Source: Rhodocyclales bacterium (GTDB lineage: Bacteria > Pseudomonadota > Gammaproteobacteria > Burkholderiales > Rhodocyclaceae). From it: 64,000 bases of DNA. Location of the stretch: assembly GCA_016214145.1 (NCBI GenBank), contig JACRPA010000003.1, forward strand, positions 333,401 through 397,400. Direction: 5' to 3'. This document shows, piece after piece, positions 36,783 through 44,751 of the stretch. Each line of letters begins with the position of its first letter. Position 1 is the stretch's first letter. The position numbers and the translations under genes are program-made. Below the pieces are notes generated by a model. It saw only the letters and a list, made by a program, of their open reading frames with translations. It had not been told where the DNA came from and searched no databases.

Positions 36783-36831
36783 GTTACGATTCAGTAACAT
36801 CATGCGCCGCAGCAAGTCACCGGTCGGTAAC
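36783..36831. promoter_or_regulatory. Paired activator sites GTTAC-N6-GTAAC upstream of module A
   Basis: Site 1 (36783-36798) reads GTTAC-GATTCA-GTAAC; site 2 (36816-36831) reads GTCAC-CGGTCG-GTAAC, one mismatch. Centres are 33 bp apart (three helical turns), and site 1 is about 90 bp upstream of the predicted start, which suits an enhancer-binding regulator. The 340-bp gap 36632-36971 holds these sites and the sigma-54 promoter; no gene was seen. Confidence 0.75.
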
Positions 36832-36971
36832 CGTCTTCCTGACATGACGCATGTCTGCCTTGCGGCCCGCATGGCGTCGACCGTCACGACCGCCGGCGCG
36901 TCTGCTAGCATCACGACTGCTCAATCATTCGTGCCGCGCAGCAGAAGGCGGCCATCCTCAAGGAGGAATTC

Positions 36972-37823
36972 TTGGATCGCAGAACTTTCCTGGCCCTGAC
37001 TGCCGCAATATCGGCGTCGCCGCTGTGCGTCGAAGCGCAGACCAACGCCGCAGTGCGCATCGGCCTGACCCCGGTGTTTCTCGATGACCAGCTCTCCTTC
37101 CTCAGCGACTGGCGCGATTACCTCCAGGGGCGAATCGGGCGCGCCGTGCGCTTCGTGCAGCGCGGCAGCTACCGCGAGATCATGGACCTGCTGCTGGAGC
37201 AGAAACTGGACTTCGCCTGGATTTGCGGCTACCCCTATGTGCGCCACAAGGTGAAGCTGCGCCTGCTGGCGGTTCCCGTTTCCGACGGGCGCCCGCAGTA
37301 TCGTTCGTATCTGATCGTTCCCGCGTCGGATGCGCAGACGGGCTCCGTTCTGGATCTGCGCGGCAAGGTGTTCGCCTATTCGGATCCGGATTCCAACTCC
37401 GGCTTCCTCTACCCGCGCTACGCGCTCATGCAGTTGAAGGAGAACCCGGACCGTTTCTTTTCCAGGACCTTCTTTACCTGGGCGCACCGCAAGGTCGTCG
37501 AGGCCGTCGGATCGAACCTGGCCCAGGGCGGCGCGGTGGACAGCTACGTCTGGGACACGCTGCGCATCTATCATCCGGAACTGACGGGGCGCACGCGCAT
37601 CGTGGAGAAATCGCCCTACTTCGGCCATACGCCGGTGGTGGCGAGGAACGGCGTGTCGCGGACGGAATTCGATGCCATGCAGGAAGCCCTGCTCGGCATG
37701 TCGCAGTCGGCGGCGGGAAAGGAACTGCTCAAGCGCCTCAACCTCGATGGCTTCGTTGCAGGAGAAGAGGCGCTTTTCGACGGCATCGCGCGCATGATGC
37801 GCGCCCTCAACGGCCGATCCTGA
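36972..37823 (+). CDS. Periplasmic PhnD/AioX-like sensor protein (module A)
   Basis: A 283-residue phosphonate-binding-protein-like receptor that likely senses an oxyanion and signals to the adjacent kinase, as AioX and ArxX do for arsenite. It has a Tat-like or Sec signal (MDRRTFLALTAAISASPLCVEA) cleaved near residue 23; quoted in part as DRRTFLALTAA. The core has FVQRGSYREIMDLL and a conserved cysteine, C85 in FAWICGYPYV, at the position reported as the arsenite-contact Cys in AioX (from memory). Start is TTG at 36972 with a perfect AGGAGG 6 bases upstream. The gene is the first of a trio with kinase and regulator. Confidence 0.8.
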   Translation: MDRRTFLALTAAISASPLCVEAQTNAAVRIGLTPVFLDDQLSFLSDWRDYLQGRIGRAVRFVQRGSYREIMDLLLEQKLDFAWICGYPYVRHKVKLRLLAVPVSDGRPQYRSYLIVPASDAQTGSVLDLRGKVFAYSDPDSNSGFLYPRYALMQLKENPDRFFSRTFFTWAHRKVVEAVGSNLAQGGAVDSYVWDTLRIYHPELTGRTRIVEKSPYFGHTPVVARNGVSRTEFDAMQEALLGMSQSAAGKELLKRLNLDGFVAGEEALFDGIARMMRALNGRS

Positions 37824-37824
37824 A

Positions 37825-39279
37825 ATGTTCCGCCTGCACGACCTCAGCTTCCGCTACAAGATACCGCTGCGCGGCAGCGTGCTGGTGCTGATCACGGCGC
37901 TGCTGGTGACCGCCTCGCTCATTTTCCGCGAGTACGACGAACTGCGGCAGGACCTGGCGACCACCTCGGCGCACCTGGGCCGGGTGCTGGCCAATACGCT
38001 GGTGTCGCCGCTCACGCACGACGATCCCTGGCGCGCCTACGAGATCATCAACTCTCCCTTTCACGGCGGCCCGCCGGAAGCCAGCCCGCAGACGGCGGCG
38101 CTGGTCATGGTGCTCGACGCCAACCAGCGCGTTTTCGTCGCGACGGATCCCAACCAGTACCCGATGCTGTCCGATCCCTCGCGCGCCAATACCGATTTCT
38201 ATGAACTGTGGCAGGCGGTGGCAAAGTTCAACGAGCCGGACACGCGCGCCGTCGAGGTCAAGGGATCCAAGGCCATCTACATGGTCACGCCGATCATCTC
38301 CGACGGCTTTCGGCTCGGCACGCTGATCATGGGCTATTCCAAGGACGCCTTCCTGCCCCGCTTTTTCGGCATCGCCAAGCGGGCCGGCCTGATCACCGTG
38401 GCGGTGCTGGTGCTGCTGCTGCCGGCCAGCTGGTACTGGGGGCAGCGCTTCGCCAGACCGCTGGTCGATCTTTCGCAAAGCATGGGGAAAATCGGTGTGG
38501 AAATTCCCGCCGAAGGGGATATCCGGTTGTACGAATCGAAGGACGAAATCGGCCAGCTCGGCGCCGCCTTCAAGAACATGCTGCAGGGCCTGCGCGAGAA
38601 ACAGGCGCTGGAACGCGAGGTGATGCTGTCCGAACGCCTCGCGGCGGTGGGCCGGCTGGCGGCCGGCGTCGCGCACGAAATCAACAATCCCCTCGGCGGC
38701 ATGCTCAACGCCATCAGCACCTATCGCCGCCACGGCAACGACGATCCGCTGGCGGCGCGCACCCTGTCGCTGGTCGAGCGCGGCCTCGTGCAGATCAAGG
38801 ATACGGTTTCGGCATTGCTGGTCGAGTCGAAGGTGCAGAGCCACCAGCTGACGCGGCAGGACATCGAGGACACGCACACCCTGGTGCAGACCGACGCCAA
38901 TCGCAAACAGGTGCGCTTCGACTGGCGCAACGGCATCGACGAGACCCTGCCGCTGCCGTCCACCCTGGTGCGGCAGATCCTGATCAACCTCATGCTGAAT
39001 GCCATCCGCGCGGCGCCCCGCGAGGGCACGGTCGCCTGCCGGGTGGAATGCGATGGACGGGCCCTGCTCGTGCAGGTCGGCAACAACGGCGACTACATTC
39101 CGCAGGAGCGCATGGAGCACTTGTTCGAGCCCTTCTCCAGCCAGAGCGAGGACGGCCACGGGCTCGGCCTCTGGGTGACCTACCAGATCGTGCACCAGCT
39201 CGGCGGCGAGATCGCCGCCGAGAGCGTGCCCGAGGAGACGCGCTTTACCGTCACGTTGCCCCTGGCCGAGGCTGTATGA
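37825..39279 (+). CDS. Membrane histidine kinase (module A)
   Basis: A 484-residue sensor kinase with two membrane helices (about 15-35 and 185-205) bracketing a periplasmic domain of about 150 residues. A HAMP-like linker follows, then a HisKA domain with H284 (AAGVAHEINNPLGGML), and an ATPase domain with N-box (INLMLNAIRAA) and G-box (GHGLGLWVTYQI). It would receive the signal from the PhnD-like protein and phosphorylate the response regulator. It begins one base after the receptor's stop. The paralog at 49758 has the same length, supporting common origin. Confidence 0.92.
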   Translation: MFRLHDLSFRYKIPLRGSVLVLITALLVTASLIFREYDELRQDLATTSAHLGRVLANTLVSPLTHDDPWRAYEIINSPFHGGPPEASPQTAALVMVLDANQRVFVATDPNQYPMLSDPSRANTDFYELWQAVAKFNEPDTRAVEVKGSKAIYMVTPIISDGFRLGTLIMGYSKDAFLPRFFGIAKRAGLITVAVLVLLLPASWYWGQRFARPLVDLSQSMGKIGVEIPAEGDIRLYESKDEIGQLGAAFKNMLQGLREKQALEREVMLSERLAAVGRLAAGVAHEINNPLGGMLNAISTYRRHGNDDPLAARTLSLVERGLVQIKDTVSALLVESKVQSHQLTRQDIEDTHTLVQTDANRKQVRFDWRNGIDETLPLPSTLVRQILINLMLNAIRAAPREGTVACRVECDGRALLVQVGNNGDYIPQERMEHLFEPFSSQSEDGHGLGLWVTYQIVHQLGGEIAAESVPEETRFTVTLPLAEAV

Positions 39280-39290
39280 GCCTAAACCCC

Positions 39291-39425
39291 TCACCACAGA
39301 GGCACAGAGACACAGAGAAAGGCACGGAATCAGCAGCTCGTCCAGCCAAAGGCATTCCCCATCAGGTGACCGCTTTGCTCCTGGCAGGGTCTTTCCTCTG
39401 TGTTCTCTGTGTCTCTGTGGTGAAA
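39291..39425. repeat. Inverted repeat, CACAGAGGCACAGAG family, between kinase and regulator
   Basis: TCACCACAGAGGCACAGAGA on the left is matched by TCTCTGTGTCTCTGTGGTGA on the right, with about 90 bases between the arms. It separates kinase and regulator genes that are directly joined in module B. Confidence 0.85.
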
Positions 39426-39439
39426 CCAGGGTTTTCAGC

Positions 39440-40783
39440 ATGAGCGAGAAACCGCACCCCGTCATCTGCCTGGTCGAGGACGATCCCATCATGGGCGAGT
39501 CGCTGTGCGACCGCTTCCAGCTCGAGGGGCTGGCCTTCGACTGGCATCAGACCGCCGCCGGCGCCATGGCCGCCATTGGCAATCATCACTATGCCGCGGT
39601 GATCAGCGACATCCGCCTGCCCGATCTCGAAGGTGGCGAGATGTACCTGCAGCTGCGCGCCGCGCACCGCGCGCTGCCGCCCTTCATCTTCATCACCGGC
39701 TACGGCGCCATCGACCGGGCCGTCGAATTGCTCAAGGCGGGGGCGGCCGATTACGTCACCAAGCCTTTCGATCTCGAACAATTGATCGAAAAGGTGAAGG
39801 CCCTGATCGGCGCCTTCGCGCCGGCGGCCCCAGGCACGCAACTCGGCGTCTCGCAGGCCATGCGCAGGATCGGGGACATGCTGCCCCGCCTGGCCGTGCA
39901 TGCGAACACCATCCTCATCAGCGGCGAATCGGGCGTCGGCAAGGAGCATGTCGCGCAGGCGCTCGACCGCCTGGCGCGCAAGAGCGAGCAATGCCCCTTC
40001 GTCCCGGTGAACTGCGGCGCCGTCACCGAGAGCCTGTTCGAGGCCGAGCTGTTCGGCTACGAGAAGGGCGCCTTCACCGGCGCCGTGCGCACCAAGAAGG
40101 GCTTCTTCGAGCAGGCGCACTGCGGCACGCTGTTCCTCGACGAGATCAGCGAGCTGCCGCCGTCCATGCAGGTCAAGCTGCTGCGCGCGATCCAGGAGCG
40201 GCGCATCGTCCGCGTCGGCGGCGAGACGCCGATTCCGCTCGACATCCGCCTGTACTGCGCCACCAACCGCGACCTGAAGGAGATGGTGGAGCTGGGCCAG
40301 TTCCGCGAGGACCTGTTCTATCGCATCAACGTCATCCAGCTGAGGATCCCGCCGCTGCGCGAGCGCAAGGAGGATGTCCTCTGGTTCGCGCGCATCTTCC
40401 TCGACGAGTTTGCCGCGAAGCAGGGCGGCGGCCGGCGCGCATTGACGCAGCGCGCCGAGCAGGCGCTGCTGGAATACCCGTGGCCCGGCAACATCCGTGA
40501 ACTGCGCCACGCCATCGAGCGCGCCTGCATCATTTCGGCCGACACGACGCTCGGCCCGGAGGCCTTCTTCGGCGACGGACTCACGCACTGGACGCCGCCG
40601 GCCGCCGACGGCAACCTCGGCGCCTACCTGCAGGAGTGCGAGCGCAACTACATCGGCCAGGCGCTGATCCTGAACGGCGGCCATATCGCCCATACCGCCG
40701 AGAGCCTCGGCATCAGCCGCAAGAGCCTGTGGGAGAAGATGCGCAAGCTCGGCCTGCAGGCGGGCGGCGAGCGGTCGCAGTAA
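39440..40783 (+). CDS. Sigma-54 response regulator (module A)
   Basis: A 447-residue NtrC-class activator. The receiver domain has phosphoacceptor D57 ([10 protein letters not shown]); the AAA+ domain has Walker [12 protein letters not shown] and the sigma-54 contact loop GAFTGA; the C-terminal helix-turn-helix is in [16 protein letters not shown]. It would oligomerise on GTTAC-N6-GTAAC sites and open the sigma-54 promoter of module A. Stop is adjacent to the convergent stop of the module B tail at 40784. Confidence 0.93.
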   Translation: MSEKPHPVICLVEDDPIMGESLCDRFQLEGLAFDWHQTAAGAMAAIGNHHYAAVISDIRLPDLEGGEMYLQLRAAHRALPPFIFITGYGAIDRAVELLKAGAADYVTKPFDLEQLIEKVKALIGAFAPAAPGTQLGVSQAMRRIGDMLPRLAVHANTILISGESGVGKEHVAQALDRLARKSEQCPFVPVNCGAVTESLFEAELFGYEKGAFTGAVRTKKGFFEQAHCGTLFLDEISELPPSMQVKLLRAIQERRIVRVGGETPIPLDIRLYCATNRDLKEMVELGQFREDLFYRINVIQLRIPPLRERKEDVLWFARIFLDEFAAKQGGGRRALTQRAEQALLEYPWPGNIRELRHAIERACIISADTTLGPEAFFGDGLTHWTPPAADGNLGAYLQECERNYIGQALILNGGHIAHTAESLGISRKSLWEKMRKLGLQAGGERSQ

Positions 40784-41173
40784 TTACTGTTTCTCGAAGC
40801 GGCACGACCACCCGCCGACGCGGGCATTGGCGGGGGCGCACAGCACCGGCGTCGGTTTGCGATTGGCGGCGGCCTTGGGCGGCACGATGCCGAGCCTGAG
40901 CCAGGCGCAGCCTTTTCTGTCGCGGCTGGCGCTGCGGATGCGAAAGCGGCTGTAGGCGTCATCCGGTTCGGCGTCGCCGCAGCCCATCGGGGTGTATTCG
41001 ATCAGGTCGTAGAGCGCCGTGTGCAACTGGGCGGTCACGCTTTGCTCGCCGCCGCGGTTGAGTTTCATCAGATAGTCGCTGACGGTCTGGTCCTTGTCCG
41101 GCAGCGGCAGAGGGCAGCCGGCCCTTGCCGTCAACGCGGCGCAGGCGAGCAGCAGGGCCGGCAGGATTTTCAT
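40784..41173 (-). CDS. Small secreted cysteine-containing protein (module B tail)
   Basis: Not recognised. A 129-residue protein with an N-terminal signal peptide (MKILPALLLACAALTARA) and a mature part with six cysteines (GCPLPLP, GCGDAEPD, GCAWLRL, LCAPANA, SCRFEK), likely forming disulfides in the periplasm. ATG at 41173 lies two bases beyond the rhodanese stop, so it is the last gene of module B. Position suggests a function with the periplasmic arsenic enzyme, but no homology is seen. Confidence 0.7.
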   Translation of the reverse strand: MKILPALLLACAALTARAGCPLPLPDKDQTVSDYLMKLNRGGEQSVTAQLHTALYDLIEYTPMGCGDAEPDDAYSRFRIRSASRDRKGCAWLRLGIVPPKAAANRKPTPVLCAPANARVGGWSCRFEKQ

Positions 41174-41175
41174 GC

Positions 41176-41604
41176 TCAGCAGTTGCAGGGTTCGACGGGC
41201 AGGCCGCGCTTGAACCAGCCCGCCCCGGCCTCGCTGCCGGCCACGCCTTCCTTGACGTGGTACACCTCGGCGAAGCCCTTCGACAGCAGGAAGGCGCGGG
41301 CGCGCGCCGTGCGGTTGCCGGTGCGGCAGATCAGCACCAGGGTCACGTCGCGCCTGTCGGCCGTGATCTCCAGCACATCGTGCAGGAAGCCTGCCGGGCC
41401 GTCCTTCTGGCTGGCGTCGGCGCGCCTTGCGCCGGCCGGAATGCCGGTGGCGCGCCACTCTTCCGGCGTGCGGATGTCGATCAGGATGGCGCGGCCGCTG
41501 CCGGCCAGCGCTTGCGCCTCGGGCGCGGAGATCACGCCTTCTTCCGCGGCTGCCGGCGTGACCGTCAGCAGCGCCGCCAGGATGATCAGGATGGGCCGGA
41601 ACAT
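41176..41604 (-). CDS. Exported rhodanese-domain sulfurtransferase (module B)
   Basis: A 142-residue single-domain rhodanese (PspE-like) with signal peptide (hydrophobic residues about 4-21 ending AAA-EE). The catalytic loop is ICRTGNRTARA, with cysteine followed by the six-residue loop of active rhodaneses. It moves sulfane sulfur to a thiol or cyanide in the periplasm. ATG at 41604 is preferred; a TTG at 41613 is possible. The mature C-terminus ends VEPCNC, an additional CxC. Its place in an arx operon suggests handling of sulfur or thioarsenic species, which is inference. Confidence 0.85.
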   Translation of the reverse strand: MFRPILIILAALLTVTPAAAEEGVISAPEAQALAGSGRAILIDIRTPEEWRATGIPAGARRADASQKDGPAGFLHDVLEITADRRDVTLVLICRTGNRTARARAFLLSKGFAEVYHVKEGVAGSEAGAGWFKRGLPVEPCNC

Positions 41605-41650
41605 GGTCTTCAAACTTCAGCCAAATCAAGCACAGCCTTGAAACACCGCT

Positions 41651-41714
41651 GTGGGAGCGGCGTCCTCGCCGCGATATTGGCGGCTGTCATCGCGGCGAGG
41701 ACGCCGCTCCCACA
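41651..41714. repeat. REP-like palindrome inside module B operon
   Basis: GTGGGAGCGGCGTCCTCGCC is matched by GGCGAGGACGCCGCTCCCAC about 25 bases later. It lies between the chaperone and rhodanese genes of module B. Confidence 0.9.
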
Positions 41715-41748
41715 CAGTTGCCGAGCATTGTCGCTAATCATTTCGTCT

Positions 41749-42558
41749 CTAGTCGTTGATCTCCGGCGCCGCGGAGGCCTGCGAGCGCGACAGCCAGTTC
41801 CCGCCCGGGGCGCGGCAATCCATGCACAAATCCAGATGCGCCGACGGCAATCCCTGCACCTGCAGCGCTTTCGCCATGATCTGCAGTTCCTTCTCGCGCG
41901 CGTAGGGCTTGCCGCAGGTCTTGCAGGCCCGCCACACGCCGAGTTCGGTATCTGCGCGCTTCTCCGCCCGCTCGCGCCGCCGGTTGCGCTCTTCCGGCAG
42001 GGCATAGGGCGCCAGGGTCGCCTGCGCGATGCGCACGAGGTGCAGCCAGGGCGAATCGTCCTCGTTCTCCGCGATCTGCGCTTCCAGGCGCGGCAGGGCC
42101 GGCAGCAGGAAGGCGCGGGCGAATTCCGCCGTCTCCTGGGGACTGACTTTTTCCGCGGCAATCAGCGCCAGCACTTCGAGCAGCACTGCGAGATGGTCCG
42201 GCATGTCGTGGAATCCCTCCGCCTTGCCGACACCATGGCGCGTCATGGCGTCCTCGATGGCGTCCATGGCGGAGCCGTTGAGCGATCCGTCGAGATGGAT
42301 GGCGATGTTCAGCGAGGCCCTGGCCGAGGGCGGCAGGAACAGGCCGCTGAAATGGACGAGCAGCGCATCGGCCGTGCCGAGCAGGTCGAGGGATTCGGCG
42401 AGGGCGCCGATGTCGGGGAGCGCATCGACGCCGACTGCTTCGCACAGTTCCTCCAGTTCCCCCGGCAGCGATTCGAGAAGCGCCGTTGCGACCTCGCGGT
42501 CGGTCGGCGGCAGGAAGGCGCGCGAGAGGGCGAGCCAGAGTTGGGTATGGGGTGTCAT
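41749..42558 (-). CDS. arxD: TorD-like chaperone with C-terminal zinc-ribbon pair (module B)
   Basis: The 269-residue protein has a TorD/DmsD-type helical core (SRAFLPPTDREVATALLESLPG, quoted as SRAFLPPTDREV, and SPWLHLVRIAQATLAPY) followed by an unusual C-terminal metal-binding-type part with CKTCGKPYARE and CMDCRAPGGNW, spaced like a zinc ribbon. It would escort the arx catalytic subunit through cofactor insertion. ATG 42558 is chosen since GGAG lies 6 bases upstream; the ATG at 42570 lies before it. The gene name follows its position in the arx-like operon. Confidence 0.82.
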   Translation of the reverse strand: MTPHTQLWLALSRAFLPPTDREVATALLESLPGELEELCEAVGVDALPDIGALAESLDLLGTADALLVHFSGLFLPPSARASLNIAIHLDGSLNGSAMDAIEDAMTRHGVGKAEGFHDMPDHLAVLLEVLALIAAEKVSPQETAEFARAFLLPALPRLEAQIAENEDDSPWLHLVRIAQATLAPYALPEERNRRRERAEKRADTELGVWRACKTCGKPYAREKELQIMAKALQVQGLPSAHLDLCMDCRAPGGNWLSRSQASAAPEIND

Positions 42559-42619
42559 CGTGTTCTCCATCCGTCGGGGCCGGCAGCCCTGCGCAAAGCG
42601 GCCGGCCCCACCGTCATCG

Positions 42620-43894
42620 TCAGGCTTTCGCCGGCTCCGGATAGACCGCCTGATCCGGCACGGCGGAGAGATGGAACACCTTCTCGCCGAGGGCGTAGAG
42701 GCCCAGCGCCATGGCGAAGCCGAACACCGTCAGCGCCCATTCCGTCAGCGACGGCGTGTAGGAGATCAGGCTGCTGACCCAGTTGCCCTTGAACATCGGC
42801 ACGATCTGGCCGCCGACGATGAACTCGTAGCGGTTGATGAACATCGCGCCGAGCACCAGGAAGGCGGCGATCAGCTGCTTGCCGGGCTGCGTCTGCATCG
42901 ACGGCGAGAGCATCATCCAGAAGGGCAGGGCGAGACCCAGCCACACCTCGGCGTGGAAGAGCGGGTCGCGCACCAGGGCGTGGAAGCCTTCCATGCCGTC
43001 GAGGTTGCTCCACAGGCCGGTCCAGAAGCGGGTGAGGATCATCACCAGGGCGATGCCGATCAGGGTGGCGAAGACCTTGGGCAGATCGGGGCTCTCAGCC
43101 AGGGCTTTCAGCGGTTCCGGCATCCTGTTGCGGTTGAAGTCGTAGGCCATGTAGGAGGTGACGACGATGGCCGCCGCGCCGGAGAGCGCCGCCGTGAGCA
43201 TGTAGTAGATCGAGGTGAAGCTGCCGAACCACATCGGCCGCATGGCCACCGAGCCAAACACCATGCCGAGCATGCCGCTGGCGAAGATGACGCAGACGAA
43301 GCTGGCCGCGCCGAGCAGGTGGGCGAGCGGGCTGTCCCAGTCCTCCTGCCAGATCAGGTAGAACTTCCAGATCAGCAGCACCAGGTCGATCGAGTAGAAC
43401 ACCCCCATCCAGAACATCGGCGACTGCACCTGCATGCCGGTGGGCATGGCCCAGAGCATGCGGAAGGGGTGGCCGAGTTCCAGCGCCAGCACCGAGAAGC
43501 CGGCGACCAGGGTGATGATGGCCAGATAGATGCAGCGCTTGGCGACCGGCTGGAACTGCCTGAAGCCGAACACCAGGGGCAGCGCGGCGATCATCGTCAG
43601 GCCCGACGAGGTGAGGGCGAAGAAGACATAGGTCGAGATGGCGATGCCCCAATTGATGCCGTCGCTCGAGGTGTTGAAGGAGGCGTGGCCGACGGTGATC
43701 AGCATAGTCAGCACGAACAGGCCGCTGGCCGCGCCCAGCACCAGGCACAGCTTCCACCAGGTGCCGGCGGCGGAGGGTTCCTTGCCGAGGTTGAAGCAGA
43801 TGCGCAGGAACTCGGCCGTGCCGACCTCGCGACGCAACTCGCCGAGGTACTTGAAGACTTCGGCGAAGTCCTTCGGTTCGCGTATGGCAATCAT
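42620..43894 (-). CDS. arxC: NrfD-type membrane anchor of arsenite oxidase (ArxC-like)
   Basis: A 424-residue integral membrane protein with about ten hydrophobic helices, in the long NrfD/HybB group. The quinone-side residues lie in LELGHPFRMLWAMPTGMQ, typical of this family, and GSFTSIYYMLTAALSGAAA is conserved in the second repeat. It would pass electrons from the periplasmic FeS subunit to menaquinone or ubiquinone. ATG 43894 follows AAGGAGG. It lies 15 bp after arxB. In arx operons the order A-B-C-D is the same as here. Confidence 0.88.
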   Translation of the reverse strand: MIAIREPKDFAEVFKYLGELRREVGTAEFLRICFNLGKEPSAAGTWWKLCLVLGAASGLFVLTMLITVGHASFNTSSDGINWGIAISTYVFFALTSSGLTMIAALPLVFGFRQFQPVAKRCIYLAIITLVAGFSVLALELGHPFRMLWAMPTGMQVQSPMFWMGVFYSIDLVLLIWKFYLIWQEDWDSPLAHLLGAASFVCVIFASGMLGMVFGSVAMRPMWFGSFTSIYYMLTAALSGAAAIVVTSYMAYDFNRNRMPEPLKALAESPDLPKVFATLIGIALVMILTRFWTGLWSNLDGMEGFHALVRDPLFHAEVWLGLALPFWMMLSPSMQTQPGKQLIAAFLVLGAMFINRYEFIVGGQIVPMFKGNWVSSLISYTPSLTEWALTVFGFAMALGLYALGEKVFHLSAVPDQAVYPEPAKA

Positions 43895-43909
43895 GATGAA
43901 TCCTCCTTG

Positions 43910-44668
43910 TCAGGCCTTGTTGGTGGCGCGGTTGGACGGCACGGCGCCGCCCACGCCCGTGAGGTAGTACACCTGCGGCTTGTTGCCGAGGTGGTCGAGC
44001 AGGCGAACGCCGTTCTTGTTGCCGATCATCTTCGACACTTCCGAGTTCGGGTTCGACAGGTCGCCGAAGAAGCGCGCGCTCGGCGCGCAGGTGACGACGC
44101 AGGCCGGGGTGAACTCGCGCAGCGCGGGATTCGACGGATCCAGGTCGGCCGTGCCCTTGGGCGCCTTGCTGACGCGGTGGTAGCAGAAGGTGCACTTGGA
44201 GACCACGTCGTGCGGCTGCACGCCGACGCCGTGCTTCCAGTCCTCCTTGCTGTCCGGCATGCGCCAGGGCGGGTTCCACGAGCGCCCCTGCTCGCCCTTG
44301 AACACCTGCTTCATGTCCGGGCCGCCGTAGGCCGGCTTCTCCTCCGTGTAGAAGCGCACGCCGTAGGGGCAGGCGACCATGCAGTACTTGCAGCCGATGC
44401 AGCGCTCCCAGTCCACCAGCACCACGCCGTCCTCGTTCTTGTAGGTGGCGCGCACCGGGCAGACCGCCACGCACGAGGGGTTCTCGCACTGCATGCACGG
44501 CCGCGGAAACCACTTCACCTGCGGGCTCGGGTACTCGCCCTCGTTGTAGAAGATGACGTCCTGCCAGTGCTCGCCCGGCAGCCGGCTGTTCTCCATGCCG
44601 CATGCCATCGTGCAGGCCTGGCAGCCGGTGCATTTTTCCAGGTCGATGACCATTCCCCACTTAGCCAT
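43910..44668 (-). CDS. arxB: Ferredoxin subunit of arsenite oxidase (ArxB-like)
   Basis: A 252-residue protein with four cysteine sets of the DmsB/PsrB family: CTGCQACTMAC, CMQCENPSCVAVC, CIGCKYCMVAC, and CTFC...CVVTC. It starts at ATG 44668 (MAKWGMVIDLEKC) with AAGGAGA upstream; the ORF start at 44689 has none. It transfers electrons between the Mo subunit and the NrfD anchor. It contains an additional 30-residue loop before the last cluster (FKGEQGRSWNPPWRMPD), absent from the module A partner, consistent with the larger ArrB/ArxB type. Confidence 0.9.
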   Translation of the reverse strand: MAKWGMVIDLEKCTGCQACTMACGMENSRLPGEHWQDVIFYNEGEYPSPQVKWFPRPCMQCENPSCVAVCPVRATYKNEDGVVLVDWERCIGCKYCMVACPYGVRFYTEEKPAYGGPDMKQVFKGEQGRSWNPPWRMPDSKEDWKHGVGVQPHDVVSKCTFCYHRVSKAPKGTADLDPSNPALREFTPACVVTCAPSARFFGDLSNPNSEVSKMIGNKNGVRLLDHLGNKPQVYYLTGVGGAVPSNRATNKA

Positions 44669-44696
44669 GATGTTCTCCTTTTTCCTCAAACCTTTT

Positions 44697-44751
44697 GGCT
44701 TCGGCCGCTGCGCTTAACATTCGCTTCGCTCATGTTAGCCTCCGCCGAAAA
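44697..44751. repeat. Inverted repeat between arxA and arxB
   Basis: CTTAACATTCGCTTCGCTCA and its continuation ATGTTAG form a hairpin (TTAACAT / ATGTTAG), flanked further out by GCTTCGGC and GCCGAAA. It fills the gap between catalytic and FeS genes. Confidence 0.65.
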
